This document shows positions 26,697 to 37,300 of a stretch of DNA of 64,000 nucleotides, piece by piece. The stretch's first letter is position 1. Each line of letters opens with the position of its first letter. Source of the stretch: Dyadobacter sp. CY326 (lineage in GTDB: Bacteria > Bacteroidota > Bacteroidia > Cytophagales > Spirosomataceae); assembly GCF_021390515.1 (NCBI RefSeq), contig NZ_JAJUXI010000008.1:186001-250000 (forward strand), given 5' to 3'. Below the pieces are notes generated by a model. It ran no database searches and was not told the DNA's origin. It saw nothing but the letters and a program-made list of their open reading frames with translations. The translations under genes and the position numbers were made by a program.

Positions 26697-29114
26697 TCAC
26701 TCTACCTTCAAAGCCTCGATTGGATTGGCATTTGCGGCTCTGATGGTTTGAATGCTTACGGTAATGGTGCCGGTAAGCAACGCGACGGCGGCTGCCAGGG
26801 CGAAAACGGTCCATTGAATGTCTATCCGGTTCGCAAAATCTTGCAGCCATTGATTCATTCCATACCAGGCCAATGGTGAAGCGATCAGCGCGCCGATAAG
26901 GATCAAAATGACAAATTCTCGGGAGAGCAGCAGCGCAATTCCTGAAACCGATGCACCTAAAACTTTCCTAATGCCAATCTCCTTCGTGCGCTGTTTGACA
27001 ATCAATGCGGCCAGACTAAACAGACCCAATGTAGATATAGCAATGGCCAATAATGCAAATAAGCTGAAAGTAGAAGCCAGGCGATTTTCCGAGTCATATA
27101 GCTTTTGCAAATTGTCATCTGCAAATGAATAACGGAAAATATGTTCGGGGAAAAACTCTTTCCACGTTTTTTCAATGTAGGCAATACTTTGAGGAATGTT
27201 CTGGTTATTCACCCGAATGTAGGTCGTCGTGCTATACCAGGACTGCCTTGGCTTATAAACAAGCAGCGGACTGGCTTCTTTCAATGTTGTAACCTGAAAA
27301 TCCCTGACCACCCCGACCACCGTCCCTTGTAATGCTCCGAGTTTTATCACCTCATTTACCGGTTTTTTTAAATGCAAAGCCTTCGCAAGACTTTGTGTTA
27401 TAATGATCGGTTTTTGATAAAGCAGTTCGTCCGAATGTTTGTCAGTTGAAGCCGAATAAAGGGAATCATAATTCGCAAGATCACTTGGAAATTTGTTTGA
27501 AAAATTTCTGCCGCTTTCAACCTTAATCCCCATTGTTTCCAAAAAATCCATGTCTGCATAAATAAACCCGAATTCCAAACGGCGCGTGCTGTCGTCAGGA
27601 TCTGACATACTGGATTTGTTTCCTATCGCATCGCCCAAATCGAGCTCTGCGAGACTCGCAGCTGTAATATTCGGATGATTGAGCAATTTTGTTTTGAATG
27701 CCTCGGGCTTGTAATCAAGATAAATGGATGGGAGAATAATTAAATGATCTTTATCAAACCCCAACGGTCGGTTATGAAACAAGTGAAGCTGTTGCCAGAC
27801 AATGATCGTGGCAACAATCAGCGTAATTGAAATACTGAATTGGAATACAATTAAAACCTTCCTGAAACTGAAATTGATTTTCAAACCGCCGTTCTTGTCT
27901 TTCAAAATACCGGCAGGCTGCATTCGGCTCAAAAACAGCGCAGGATAAGCGCCCGACAGTAATCCGGCCCCGAATGCAATGCTGAGAAACAATGAGATAT
28001 TTTGAAATTCAAAAAGGCTGCTGATGGGCAAGTTAACCTGCAACATTTCGTTAAAAACGGGCAGCACGAGAATTGAAATTGCAACGGCTAAGACGTTGGC
28101 GAAAACGAAAAATAGGAACGATTCGCCAATAAACTGAAACGCAAGCTGCATTCGTCCACTTCCCAAAGTTTTCCTAATGCCAACCTCCTTGACACGCTGC
28201 AATGCCTGTGCAGTGGTCAAATTGACGTAGTTGATACAGCCAATAAGCAAGATTAGCAGCGCTGCGGTGCCCAGGATGTAGATATAGCGAATGTCGCTCA
28301 GATTCAGGTTGGAGCCGGAAATTTTGCCCGCGCGTAAATGAATGTCAGTCACCGGCAATAGCTGGATGTGGGTGTTTTTTCCAAGTTTGTACTTTGCGAG
28401 AGCAACCTGCATTCTCGCTTCAACCTTGGCAACATCCGCATTGGGCTTGAAGCGAACATATTGTGGTATAGCTGAATAGCCCTTAAAATCAAGCGATTTT
28501 TCGGTAACCGGATGTGAAGAAATGATGTCAGCAGTGAAATGCGTGTTTGCAGGAATGTTTTGAACAACTGCTGTCACCGTGTAATAAGTGATGGCGCCCT
28601 GGGGAGATTTTCTGCTCAATATTTTGCCGATTGCATCTGCATTCGGAAACAGTTTTTCCGCCGTCTGTTCGCTCAGCACAACGCTGGACTCATCTTTCAA
28701 TGCCAAAGCCTTATTTCCCTTAATGAAGGGCAAATCAAAAACGTCAAAGAAATTGGGATTTACAACAATGTAATTCAGCTCCACCGGCTTGTTATTGACC
28801 AGATATGTCGATTTGTAGGGATACAAAACGGTTGATGATTCAACTTCGAAAAACTCCACAGCCAATGTCTTTCCGAGCGGCTCCGGCGTTTGCATAGTCC
28901 TTTCAATCGGATCAGTCGCCCGCGACTCCATCACAAGCTGATATATCCGGTCCGAATGCGGAAAATGTTTGTCAAAAGAAAGCTCATAGCCAATGTAGGC
29001 AATGATCAGCATCACACTCGATAAGCCAACGGCCAGCCCCGAAAGATTAATAAAAGAATAAAGACGCCCCTTCCTGAAATTGCGGTAACCGATGAGGAAA
29101 TAATTTTTGATCAT
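26697..29114 (-). CDS. MacB/FtsX-type ABC transporter permease
   Basis: An 805-residue permease with the duplicated MacB-PCD/FtsX plan common in Bacteroidota. It opens NYFLIGYRNFRKGRLYSFIN, with TM1 at about 20-40, a periplasmic domain, then an FtsX block of three helices (about 275-400) carrying VKEVGIRKTLGS. A second periplasmic part and a second FtsX block (about 680-800) with TKEIGIRKVLGASVSGI follow. The ATPase partner is not adjacent. It is divergent from a second permease of the same type at 29431. Confidence 0.93.
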   Translation of the reverse strand: MIKNYFLIGYRNFRKGRLYSFINLSGLAVGLSSVMLIIAYIGYELSFDKHFPHSDRIYQLVMESRATDPIERTMQTPEPLGKTLAVEFFEVESSTVLYPYKSTYLVNNKPVELNYIVVNPNFFDVFDLPFIKGNKALALKDESSVVLSEQTAEKLFPNADAIGKILSRKSPQGAITYYTVTAVVQNIPANTHFTADIISSHPVTEKSLDFKGYSAIPQYVRFKPNADVAKVEARMQVALAKYKLGKNTHIQLLPVTDIHLRAGKISGSNLNLSDIRYIYILGTAALLILLIGCINYVNLTTAQALQRVKEVGIRKTLGSGRMQLAFQFIGESFLFFVFANVLAVAISILVLPVFNEMLQVNLPISSLFEFQNISLFLSIAFGAGLLSGAYPALFLSRMQPAGILKDKNGGLKINFSFRKVLIVFQFSISITLIVATIIVWQQLHLFHNRPLGFDKDHLIILPSIYLDYKPEAFKTKLLNHPNITAASLAELDLGDAIGNKSSMSDPDDSTRRLEFGFIYADMDFLETMGIKVESGRNFSNKFPSDLANYDSLYSASTDKHSDELLYQKPIIITQSLAKALHLKKPVNEVIKLGALQGTVVGVVRDFQVTTLKEASPLLVYKPRQSWYSTTTYIRVNNQNIPQSIAYIEKTWKEFFPEHIFRYSFADDNLQKLYDSENRLASTFSLFALLAIAISTLGLFSLAALIVKQRTKEIGIRKVLGASVSGIALLLSREFVILILIGALIASPLAWYGMNQWLQDFANRIDIQWTVFALAAAVALLTGTITVSIQTIRAANANPIEALKVE

Positions 29115-29430
29115 AGCGCAAACATTTTGATTCTCTTAAAAACGCGACCGTGCAAGCAACTTACTAATGTAATTAAACAATTCGCATGAATAGTCAGCAA
29201 TCCAATTTCAATTATCCTCATCGAAAACTGTCCATAACCGAACGCCGACATGTGCGCTATCGAACGGCTATTGATCGCGGATTGCCTTCGATTCCTTGCC
29301 AGGGCACTTTGCAATTATGGTAAGGTATTTATTAAACATTTACATATTCAATGCATGAGATGAAACGAACTTGATTCGGGTGCATTTGAAGAAATTCTTC
29401 CAGAAATATCCACGAAAAAGCCTAACTGAT
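29115..29430. other. 316-bp divergent region between two permease genes
   Basis: I see no further gene here. A TTG at 29371 would extend the downstream permease by 20 residues, but those residues do not belong to the family pattern. No complete TAnnTTTG element with a matching -33 box was found for either direction. Confidence 0.4.
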
Positions 29431-31827
29431 ATGCTCCAAAACTACATGAAGATTGCCTTTCGCAACCTCTCGAAAAACAGCACTTATTCAGCAATTAACA
29501 TTGTAGGCTTGTCTGTCGGAATGACGACGGCGATACTAATCAGTTTGTGGATGTGGGATGAGCTTTCCTATAACAAATATCACCGGCATTACGACCGCAT
29601 TGGGCGGGTTATGCAGCACCAAACCTATAACGGAATCACCAGCACGACCGTCGCGACTCCCCTCCCCATGCGGGCGGCTTTACAAAATGAACATGCAAGC
29701 GAATTCACACATATTGCATCTTCCTCATGGACAGAAGACCATATTTTATCATTCGGCGAGACACAAATTTCCAGGAAAGGCAATTGTGTCGAGCCGGCTT
29801 TTCCCTCCATGATGTCACTGCGGATCGTGAAGGGCGTGGCAACCGGGCTCGATAATCCTACTGCTGCCCTACTCTCGGAATCGGTTGCCAACGCATTATT
29901 TGGTGATCAAGATCCAATCAATAAGACCATTAAAGTGGATAATAAAAACTACTTTAAAGTGACGGGCGTTTACGAAGATATTCCATATAGCGCAGAATTT
30001 CGGGAAGTGACTTTTCTGCTGCCGTGGAGCTATTTTTTGAAGGAAGAACCCTGGGTAAAGCGCTCAGAGACGAACTGGGGGAACAATTCCTTTTTATTAC
30101 TGGTTCAAATTGCGCCTAACACCAGTTTTGAAAAGGTGAGCGCCAAGATCGAAAACATAAAGTCGCGCCATGCCAAAGAGGAAGCAAGGTTCAATCCCAA
30201 GGCATTTCTTCACCCCATGAGCCGCTGGCATTTATATTCCGAATGGGATAACGGCGTGCCAGTCCGGGGACGGATCCAGTTCGTTTGGTTATTTGGCATT
30301 ATTGGCGCATTTGTGCTGCTGCTAGCCTGCATTAATTTTATGAACTTGTCTACGGCGCGGTCGCAAAAACGAGCCAAAGAAGTCGGCATTCGTAAAGCGG
30401 TTGGCTCGCTGCGCAGTCAGCTGATCACGCAGTTTTTTGGTGAATCGATCATGGTTTCAATGTTTGCTTTTGTAACTGCATTGCTACTTGTACAATTGTT
30501 ACTTCCATGGTTTAACCAGCTGGCTGACAAGCAAATCAGCTTCCCTTGGGACAATGAAATAAGCTGGCTTGCAGGCTTGGGCTTTACGTTGGTCACTGGC
30601 CTGCTGGCTGGCAGTTATCCGGCTATTTATTTATCACGCTTCCGGCCGGTGACAGTGCTTAAAGCCGCCGGGTCTTCGCTTCAAATACATGCCGGGCGGT
30701 TCGCTGCCCTGCCACGACAAACGCTGGTCATCATTCAGTTTACCGTGTCGATCACCCTGGTCATCGGCACATTGGTTGTGCTTCGACAAATCCAGCATGC
30801 CAAAAACCGGCCCGTGGGCTTTGACCGTGCAGGACTAATGACTGTTGCAATGAACACGGCTGATCTGCGCGCACATGCGAAGGCGCTTCGTCAGGATTTG
30901 CTTGAAACGGGCGCCGCATTAAATATGGCCCAGTCTTCAAGTCCGACTTCCGAAGTGTGGAGCAGCGACGCCAGTTTCAGCTGGCCTGGAAAAGACCCCG
31001 ACCAGCTCGGCGACCTCGGGACCGTAGGCGTCACTCATGAATATGGAAAGACCGTCAGCTGGCAAATCAAACAGGGCCGTGATTTTTCGCGCAAGTTTTC
31101 CAGCGATCGCCTGGGAATGGTGATTAATGAAAGTGCCGCCAATTTTATGGGACTTAAAGACGCCATCGGCACGCCCGTTCAATGGAATGGCGATCAATAT
31201 ACGATCATTGGAATGATCAACGATGTGGTTACGGGATCGCCCTTTATGCCCATTCAGCCTACCGTTTTTATGTTGAAAGAAGACTGGGCTTCATTTATCC
31301 ATATTCGATTGAATCCGAATTTGAGCGCGAAACAAGCTCTTGCAAAGCTTGAACCCGTTTTTAAGAAATACAATCCCGGAAGTCCATTTGAATACAAGTT
31401 TGCCAGCGAAGAATATGACCGAAAGTTTCAAGCTGAGGAACGGATCGGTCAGCTTTCGGCCACATTTGCTTCGCTGGCAATTTTTATCAGTTGCCTAGGT
31501 CTGTTTGGCTTAGCGACTTTTTTTGCCGAACAGCGTCAGAAGGAGATCGGCATTCGCAAAGTCCTCGGCGCTTCAATCACACAACTGTGGCAAATGCTTG
31601 CAAAAGATTTTGTAATCCTCGTTTTGATCGCCTGCGTCGCAGCCACCCCTATCGCTTATTATCTGATGCATGATTGGCTGCAACATTACACATACCGAAC
31701 TGCGCTTTCGTGGTGGATTTTCGCTGCGGCAATCTTCACTGCACTCATGATCACTTTAATCACTGTCAGTTTTCAGGCCATTAAAGCTGCATTGCTGAAT
31801 CCTGTGAAAAGCTTGCAAAACGAATAG
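29431..31827 (+). CDS. MacB/FtsX-type ABC transporter permease
   Basis: A 798-residue permease related to the divergent 805-residue protein. It starts MLQNYMKIAFRNLSKNSTYS, with TM1 at about 20-40, the first FtsX block with AKEVGIRKAVGS, a second periplasmic domain, and the last block with QKEIGIRKVLGASITQL. The C-terminus ends PVKSLQNE, the usual end of the group. No ATP-binding protein lies next to it, so it must use an ATPase encoded elsewhere. ATG 29431 is preferred over TTG 29371 because it aligns with the family start. Confidence 0.92.
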   Translation: MLQNYMKIAFRNLSKNSTYSAINIVGLSVGMTTAILISLWMWDELSYNKYHRHYDRIGRVMQHQTYNGITSTTVATPLPMRAALQNEHASEFTHIASSSWTEDHILSFGETQISRKGNCVEPAFPSMMSLRIVKGVATGLDNPTAALLSESVANALFGDQDPINKTIKVDNKNYFKVTGVYEDIPYSAEFREVTFLLPWSYFLKEEPWVKRSETNWGNNSFLLLVQIAPNTSFEKVSAKIENIKSRHAKEEARFNPKAFLHPMSRWHLYSEWDNGVPVRGRIQFVWLFGIIGAFVLLLACINFMNLSTARSQKRAKEVGIRKAVGSLRSQLITQFFGESIMVSMFAFVTALLLVQLLLPWFNQLADKQISFPWDNEISWLAGLGFTLVTGLLAGSYPAIYLSRFRPVTVLKAAGSSLQIHAGRFAALPRQTLVIIQFTVSITLVIGTLVVLRQIQHAKNRPVGFDRAGLMTVAMNTADLRAHAKALRQDLLETGAALNMAQSSSPTSEVWSSDASFSWPGKDPDQLGDLGTVGVTHEYGKTVSWQIKQGRDFSRKFSSDRLGMVINESAANFMGLKDAIGTPVQWNGDQYTIIGMINDVVTGSPFMPIQPTVFMLKEDWASFIHIRLNPNLSAKQALAKLEPVFKKYNPGSPFEYKFASEEYDRKFQAEERIGQLSATFASLAIFISCLGLFGLATFFAEQRQKEIGIRKVLGASITQLWQMLAKDFVILVLIACVAATPIAYYLMHDWLQHYTYRTALSWWIFAAAIFTALMITLITVSFQAIKAALLNPVKSLQNE

Positions 31828-31847
31828 TGTTTTTAGAACCGCACTCA

Positions 31848-32702
31848 TTATGGCGCAATCACAAATGTTACTGTCGCCTGCTGGTCGCCCGCGATGACTT
31901 TGGCCAGATACAATCCTGCTTCAAGCGTGGACATTTGTGCGAGCGGGATCTGATTATCAGAAGTCAGTTTCAGCGATTGACCCTGGTGCATCAGTAATCC
32001 CGACTGGTTATAAATCGCGACATTAACCTCATTGCTTTTTGCACCATTAACCTTCAAAAACATACTTTGCTGACTTCCCGGATTTGGAACGGCAACCACC
32101 GAAAATTGCTCTTTAAAACCCTGGACAGCGATAATGCGCGAATATTCGTAAGTGCCGTCGAAATCGAGTTGTTTCAGCCGGTAATAAGTAACATTGGTTT
32201 CGGCATTGATATCTGTGAGTTTGTAGTCCCTGGATTTATTGGAATCGCCCGCGCCATCCACAAATGCGATCTTCTCAAAATTCCGAATCGATTCTGATGA
32301 CCTTTCTACATCAAATCCCTGATTATTCGTCTCGGAAGATGTTTCCCAAGCCAGGTTCACGTGGCCCGCGTCGATCCGGCTGCCATGGAAAGAAATGAGC
32401 GTAACAGGCATGGGATTGCCATTGCACAGATAGCCATTTCCACAATCCGCAACAGTGCGCTGGGCAGCTTGTGACCGGGAAGGGCCGCTTTTGGCACCAT
32501 ACTTTTGATCCATATAACCGGCGGTGCCGCTCGCCCGCAACGCTTCAACTTTGAGCTGAACGGGCGACTTATATCGGACGACCTTGCTCTGATATGACGC
32601 GGAATCACCAGCAGGTAACTGTGCGCCATACACGCAGGCGACGGAATAACAGAGCGCCACCAGCAATGCCGCGTAAAACTTAATTAACGGAGATCCAGCC
32701 AT
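31848..32702 (-). CDS. Secreted protein with T9SS-type sorting domain
   Basis: A 284-residue protein. Signal segment LIKFYAALLVALCYSVACVYG at about 5-25; a polar linker with a Cys-x5-Cys pair (DCGNGYLC); a fibronectin-like region VTLISFHGSRIDAGHVNLAW with FDVERSSES and YYRLKQLDFDGTYEYSRI; and a C-terminal domain VVAVPNPGSQQSMFLKV to LEAGLYLAKVIAGDQQATVT, which matches the type A sorting signal of the type IX secretion system. It should be exported and attached to the cell surface. Its start is 1 bp after the stop of the Hcp-like gene, so they are translated from one mRNA. ATG 32702 gives the signal peptide directly. Confidence 0.88.
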   Translation of the reverse strand: MAGSPLIKFYAALLVALCYSVACVYGAQLPAGDSASYQSKVVRYKSPVQLKVEALRASGTAGYMDQKYGAKSGPSRSQAAQRTVADCGNGYLCNGNPMPVTLISFHGSRIDAGHVNLAWETSSETNNQGFDVERSSESIRNFEKIAFVDGAGDSNKSRDYKLTDINAETNVTYYRLKQLDFDGTYEYSRIIAVQGFKEQFSVVAVPNPGSQQSMFLKVNGAKSNEVNVAIYNQSGLLMHQGQSLKLTSDNQIPLAQMSTLEAGLYLAKVIAGDQQATVTFVIAP

Positions 32703-32703
32703 A

Positions 32704-33180
32704 TCACAATGTGCTTGAATTGGTTGCGGCATTCCAGGAAAAGGAACCGACTTTTAATCCTTGGTAGTTAATTTGAATGGTTTCGACAACCGTCGGACAG
32801 CTGGGGCATCCCTCTGCACTTGCCTGTTCGTAAGAGTTGATCTTCACTGCCCTCAGGAGATAGCTTAGCACCAGCGATGAACCATTGTAAAACCGGATTT
32901 CAGCCTCCATGACCACTTTCCCCGAAGCCACGAATTGCATAATCTCCGTGCTGGATGCATCGAAATTTTTTGTAATAGTAAATGGAAGAAAATGCGTTTT
33001 GCCGCCTGCATCGTTATACATGCCGCCTGCCTCGCTGGTCAGCTTTACTTCGTCAACGTGAGCGCCGGTGCCTTTTCCTTGCGTTATGGAAGAAGAATAG
33101 AAGTAAATCTCCTGTGCCTGGCTCGTTACTGAAATCAATGATAAAAAGAATAAAAGCAGGTAAACGTGATTTGTTTTCAT
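32704..33180 (-). CDS. Secreted Hcp-like protein
   Basis: A 158-residue protein starting with a signal peptide (MKTNHVYLLLFFLSLISVTS, then QAQ). The mature part follows the Hcp fold pattern: THFLPFTITKNFDASSTEIM, then VMEAEIRFY, VLSYLLRAVKINSYEQASAEG and VETIQINYQGLKVGSFSWN. Hcp normally forms the tube of the type VI secretion system and has no signal peptide. No other T6SS gene is present here, and the next gene encodes a T9SS-sorted protein. It is therefore probably an exported Hcp-fold protein with another role. The longer frame to 33483 places about 100 unlikely residues before the signal peptide. Confidence 0.82.
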   Translation of the reverse strand: MKTNHVYLLLFFLSLISVTSQAQEIYFYSSSITQGKGTGAHVDEVKLTSEAGGMYNDAGGKTHFLPFTITKNFDASSTEIMQFVASGKVVMEAEIRFYNGSSLVLSYLLRAVKINSYEQASAEGCPSCPTVVETIQINYQGLKVGSFSWNAATNSSTL

Positions 33181-33575
33181 AAAATTTAGAGATTGTTTTG
33201 TGAGTAAAAATCTTTGTATTAAATGTGAGAGATTGAAGCAATCCTGCACAACTGTGGTAAAATTGATCGACAAAAAGGCCCTCATCAAAAAAATCAAATT
33301 CAGTTGCTGAATTTGAATGATTAATCCCGCTGATTTTGGCATGAACCGTTTTGAATCAGTTGGCGTATGCTGCTGAGCGTCAACGAGCCGCATGTTTGTA
33401 AAAGCAATGATCCGGTGAGGCTCTTTTACGATTGAATGCCGATTTCCTACCCTTCGATCCTTGAATTGCTCAATTGAAATCACTTTTTTTGATAATCTGC
33501 TTTAATGACGCCACATTACGATCAAATCAGAAGATCAAAAACTTACGACAACATTAGATTTGACACCGCACATTG
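33181..33575. other. 395-bp divergent region with a terminator-like hairpin and one promoter
   Basis: It separates the Hcp-like gene from the LytTR regulator gene. TAGATTTG at 33555-33562 is a TAnnTTTG match for the regulator, with ATG 33576 just 13 bp further. The hairpin at 33294-33316 is listed separately. The rest shows no gene I can support. Confidence 0.5.
33287..33316 (-). terminator. Hairpin plus T-tract on the minus strand, no gene upstream
   Basis: TCAAATTCAG (33294-33303) and CTGAATTTGA (33307-33316) form a perfect 10-bp inverted repeat with a TTG loop. On the minus strand it is followed by seven T residues (33293-33287), the shape of an intrinsic terminator. It lies about 110 bp upstream of the Hcp-like gene, so it could be a leader attenuator or the end of a small RNA. 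The stem is AT-rich, so strength is uncertain. Confidence 0.5.
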
Positions 33576-34349
33576 ATGAACGCGCTCATTATTGAAGACG
33601 AAAAATTGGTTGCCCTTGAACTGGCCGCCAGCATTGCCGAAGTAAATTCCGATATCAAGATCATTGGAACTGTGGGCAGTGTAAAAACAGCATTGCGCTG
33701 GTTTGAAGAGAATGCTGAGCCGGACCTGATCTTCGCGGATGTCCAACTGGCGGATGGCGTCAGTTTCAGGATCTTTGAGCAATTCAACCTTTCCTGTCCC
33801 GTCATTTTTACGACTGCTTACAACGAATACGCCATTCAGGCCTTTAAGGTGAATGGGATCGATTATTTGCTTAAACCTGTCGATTGGGACGAGCTCAGGA
33901 AAGCCATAACCAAGGCTCAATCCCTCATTAAATCGAAAGTGAACCTACCCTTTGACGTTACCAAGTTACTCGGTTTACTGAATGTGCAAGGCGTGACAAA
34001 ACCGACTTTTAAAGAGCATTTTTTGGGAAAAGCCCGCAACAGTTTGATCCCGGTCCAGGTTACCGACATCGCTTGCTTCATACGGGATCAGGTGAATTTT
34101 TTGGTCAATAATGCCGGAGAGCGTTTTGTGGTGGACTATGAAACAATGGATGAAATTGAGCTGCTGCTTGACCCCGATCAATTTTACCGCGCCAATCGGC
34201 AATGCATCATCAGCATTGGTGCCGTTAAACAAGTCAAAGGCATGGCCAATTTGAAATTAAGCGTGGGGTTGAAAGAGCCTAACCACCGGTTCAATGTAGA
34301 AATCAGCCGGGACAAGGCGCCAGCATTTAAGAAATGGCTGGAAAAATAA
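33576..34349 (+). CDS. LytTR-family response regulator
   Basis: A 257-residue regulator with a receiver domain (1-120; acidic ED at 7-8, phospho-acceptor Asp55 in LIFADVQLADG, conserved Lys near 100 in YLLKP) and a LytTR DNA-binding domain (about 145-255; FLVNNAGERFVVDYETMDEI, FYRANRQCIISIGAVKQV). ATG 33576 is preferred to the TTG three bases upstream. Its end overlaps the next gene by 16 bp, and that gene encodes the matching LytS-type kinase, so the two form one signalling unit. Confidence 0.94.
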   Translation: MNALIIEDEKLVALELAASIAEVNSDIKIIGTVGSVKTALRWFEENAEPDLIFADVQLADGVSFRIFEQFNLSCPVIFTTAYNEYAIQAFKVNGIDYLLKPVDWDELRKAITKAQSLIKSKVNLPFDVTKLLGLLNVQGVTKPTFKEHFLGKARNSLIPVQVTDIACFIRDQVNFLVNNAGERFVVDYETMDEIELLLDPDQFYRANRQCIISIGAVKQVKGMANLKLSVGLKEPNHRFNVEISRDKAPAFKKWLEK

Positions 34350-37300
34350 AGCATTCATTTACAGGTCTTTTGACAATTTACCTGCTTTGCCTGGCACATT
34401 GGATCTGCGCGCAGTCACGCGACGCACAATTTGAATTTCGCCACATTCAGCAAAAAGACGGCTTGTCTTTCAACCAGGTCAGCTGTTTTTTACAGGATCG
34501 CGACGGATTTTTGTGGGTCGGCACATTTGATGGACTCAATCGTTACGATGGCAGCCATTTCGTGCGTTTCAAAAACCGGCGAAGCAATACAAACTCATTG
34601 TTACACAATACTATACACGCACTTTGTGAAGACCAGGCGGGCAACATATGGATGGCGGTTGAAAGGGGGATCGGCTTTTATGAAAAGAAAACCGGTCGTT
34701 TCAGGAGTTTTACTTCCGTGAATGGCAGAGAACTGGGTTTATGTACAAACATCCTTTCCGATCGCAACGGCGACATCTGGTTCACCAGCTATTATGCAGG
34801 TTTATATTGCTATCGCATTAAAACAGGCATTTTTGAATGGTTCTCATTCTCAGCCCAGGACACGCCTCAGACGGTTTCCACAAGGATTGCCGTTCAGGGA
34901 CTGGTTCAAGATCCGCAACGCAATGGACTCTGGCTTGCCGATAAAAAAGAAGGTTTGCGCTATTTTGATATGGCGCTCCGAACATTCACCGACTATCCGA
35001 ACGATAACCAGCTCAGGAATTATCAAGGCCATTTCATCACTTCCCTCGCCCGAGACGGCAACCGGCTCGTTTTTGCTGATGCAACTGAAAAGCACATTGT
35101 TATCTATGATTTGATCAATCGAACGGCGATTAAAAAGATAACACCGGTCAGCAACATCAAAGCCGATCCTTTTGACATTGCCACAATCTTTGTAGACCGG
35201 CAGCATAACCTTTGGATCAGCTCCTGGAACAACACAAACTTTTTCGCCAATGCTGCCGCCGGATATCGGATATCGGAGCTGGAACATAAAGAAGCCAACC
35301 ACTTATCCATTGCCGGAAGCTTCTTTCGAGCAGGTTGGCAACATCCCGATGGTTCGGTCTGGCTGGCGACCGTCAATGGCATTTCGTTGACGAATCCGAA
35401 ACAGGCTTTTTACACCGTTTACAATCTGGGAGAACTGCTTCCCTCGCTGAATGACCGACTGGGCATCGTCGCATTTCATGAAGATCGGGACGGTTCATGG
35501 TGGCTCGGGACGTCGAACCGTCAACTCGCACATTATGACCCTAAATCAAATCGGCTGGACATTTACGATTTACCCAAAACCAGCCGGCTTGACACTTATG
35601 TGAGGGTGATCGAAAAAATACTGCCTTACGACAATGACCTGTTTATCGGCACATTAAATGCCATTTATCGTTTTGATAAAAAAAATAAAACCTTCAAGAC
35701 CATCTCGGCTCCCTATCCCCAGGTGAAGGCGAACCATATGCTTGGCTTTGTTATGAAAGGCGACGAGCTGTGGGTTTCGGGAAAGAGCCGGGCGGTGCAT
35801 TGCTATCAGGTCCGGACGGGCAAATGGCGCAGTTACCCGATCCAGCAGGCCAATGATGACCCAAAATTTGTGGTGCGCTACGTGCTCGCTGATCGCAACG
35901 GAGACATCTGGATCCACATGTTTCCGTTCGGATTTGCGCGGTTGTCCAAAGAAACGGGTGAATTTATAAGCGCGCAGTCGGCTGCGGATTTGAATTATAA
36001 CCCGACCATTGCCAATACAATTGCATCCTGCATGCTTGACAGTTCGGGCACATTCTGGATGGCCTCCAATGGGCATGGCCTGCTTCGTTTTGACCCTAGC
36101 GCAAAACGTTTTGAGCGCTTTACAGAAAGTGATGGTTTGGCCTATGATCACAATCAGGATGCCCTTCCTGATCATTCGGGCAACATTTGGGTGGGCGCAT
36201 TCAATCAGTTTTCCGTTTATTCACCGCGAAAAAAGCAGTTTATTCAATTTGCCTTGCCATTTAATGAATCCGACATTCTTTATGAAAACCGACTTTATCT
36301 TTTAAATAGCGGGCATGTTTTAAGCGCTTTACGGGGTTATCTGGTCGAATTTTCCCCGGAAAAGGTGTTTTCAAAACCCTCAAAAGTCAGTGAGAAGATC
36401 TTGATTAGTCAGGTCAGTATCGGTGACACTTCCTATTTACTGCATGGCCAAAAACCGGCTTTGAACCTCAATTCAGATGATAACAGCTTTGCAATCCAAT
36501 TTGCCGCGCTAGCACCAGCATCCGGACCATCGCTTCAATATCATTATCGATTAAATGGTTATGATGACTGGAAACTGGCCGGAACAGAGACGAGCGTGGT
36601 TTACAACAAAATAAGCGGCGGCAATTACAAATTTCAGGTTAAAGCAATCACTGCCAGCGGTTATCAGACCCCCATTAGCGAGTTGGTCATTCACATTGAC
36701 GCACCTTTTTATGAAACCACATGGTTCTGGACCGTTATTCTGATCCTCATATTTGTGCTTGCGTGGGTATTTTTCAAATACAAAGCCCGCCAGACTGCCC
36801 GGGTGCACCGCCTGCAAGTCCAGACGACAAGATTGGAGCGGGATATGAAGGAAATTCAGTATCAAAATTTGATTAATCACCTCAATCCACACTTCCTATT
36901 TAATAGTCTGACTTCGCTAAACAGCCTCATCACCATCAATCCCAGGGAAGCGTCCAAGTTTTTACGAAAGCTGTCGATCATTTACCGCTATATCCTGCAA
37001 AACAAGGACAAGGAACTGGTGACACTGGCAGATGAATTGCAGTTTGCCCAGCATTACATCGACCTGCAAACCTCTCGCTTTGAAGATGCATTGAAAATCA
37101 GCATCCAGGTGTCGCCCGAATATTTGTCGTTCCGCATTGTGCCGGTTACGATTCAGAACCTGCTTGAAAACGCGATCAAGCACAATACGCTCGACGAAGA
37201 AAGTCCGCTTAACATCCGGATTTACACCGAGCAGGAAAGGCTTTGCGTTGCAAACGATTTGCAGAAAAAAAGCTTCGTTGAAACCTCTAACAAGCAGGGC

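Noticed and set aside
32704..33180. Type VI secretion system
   Set aside because: Only the Hcp-like fold is present, with a signal peptide; no sheath, baseplate, VgrG or ClpV genes lie in the window.
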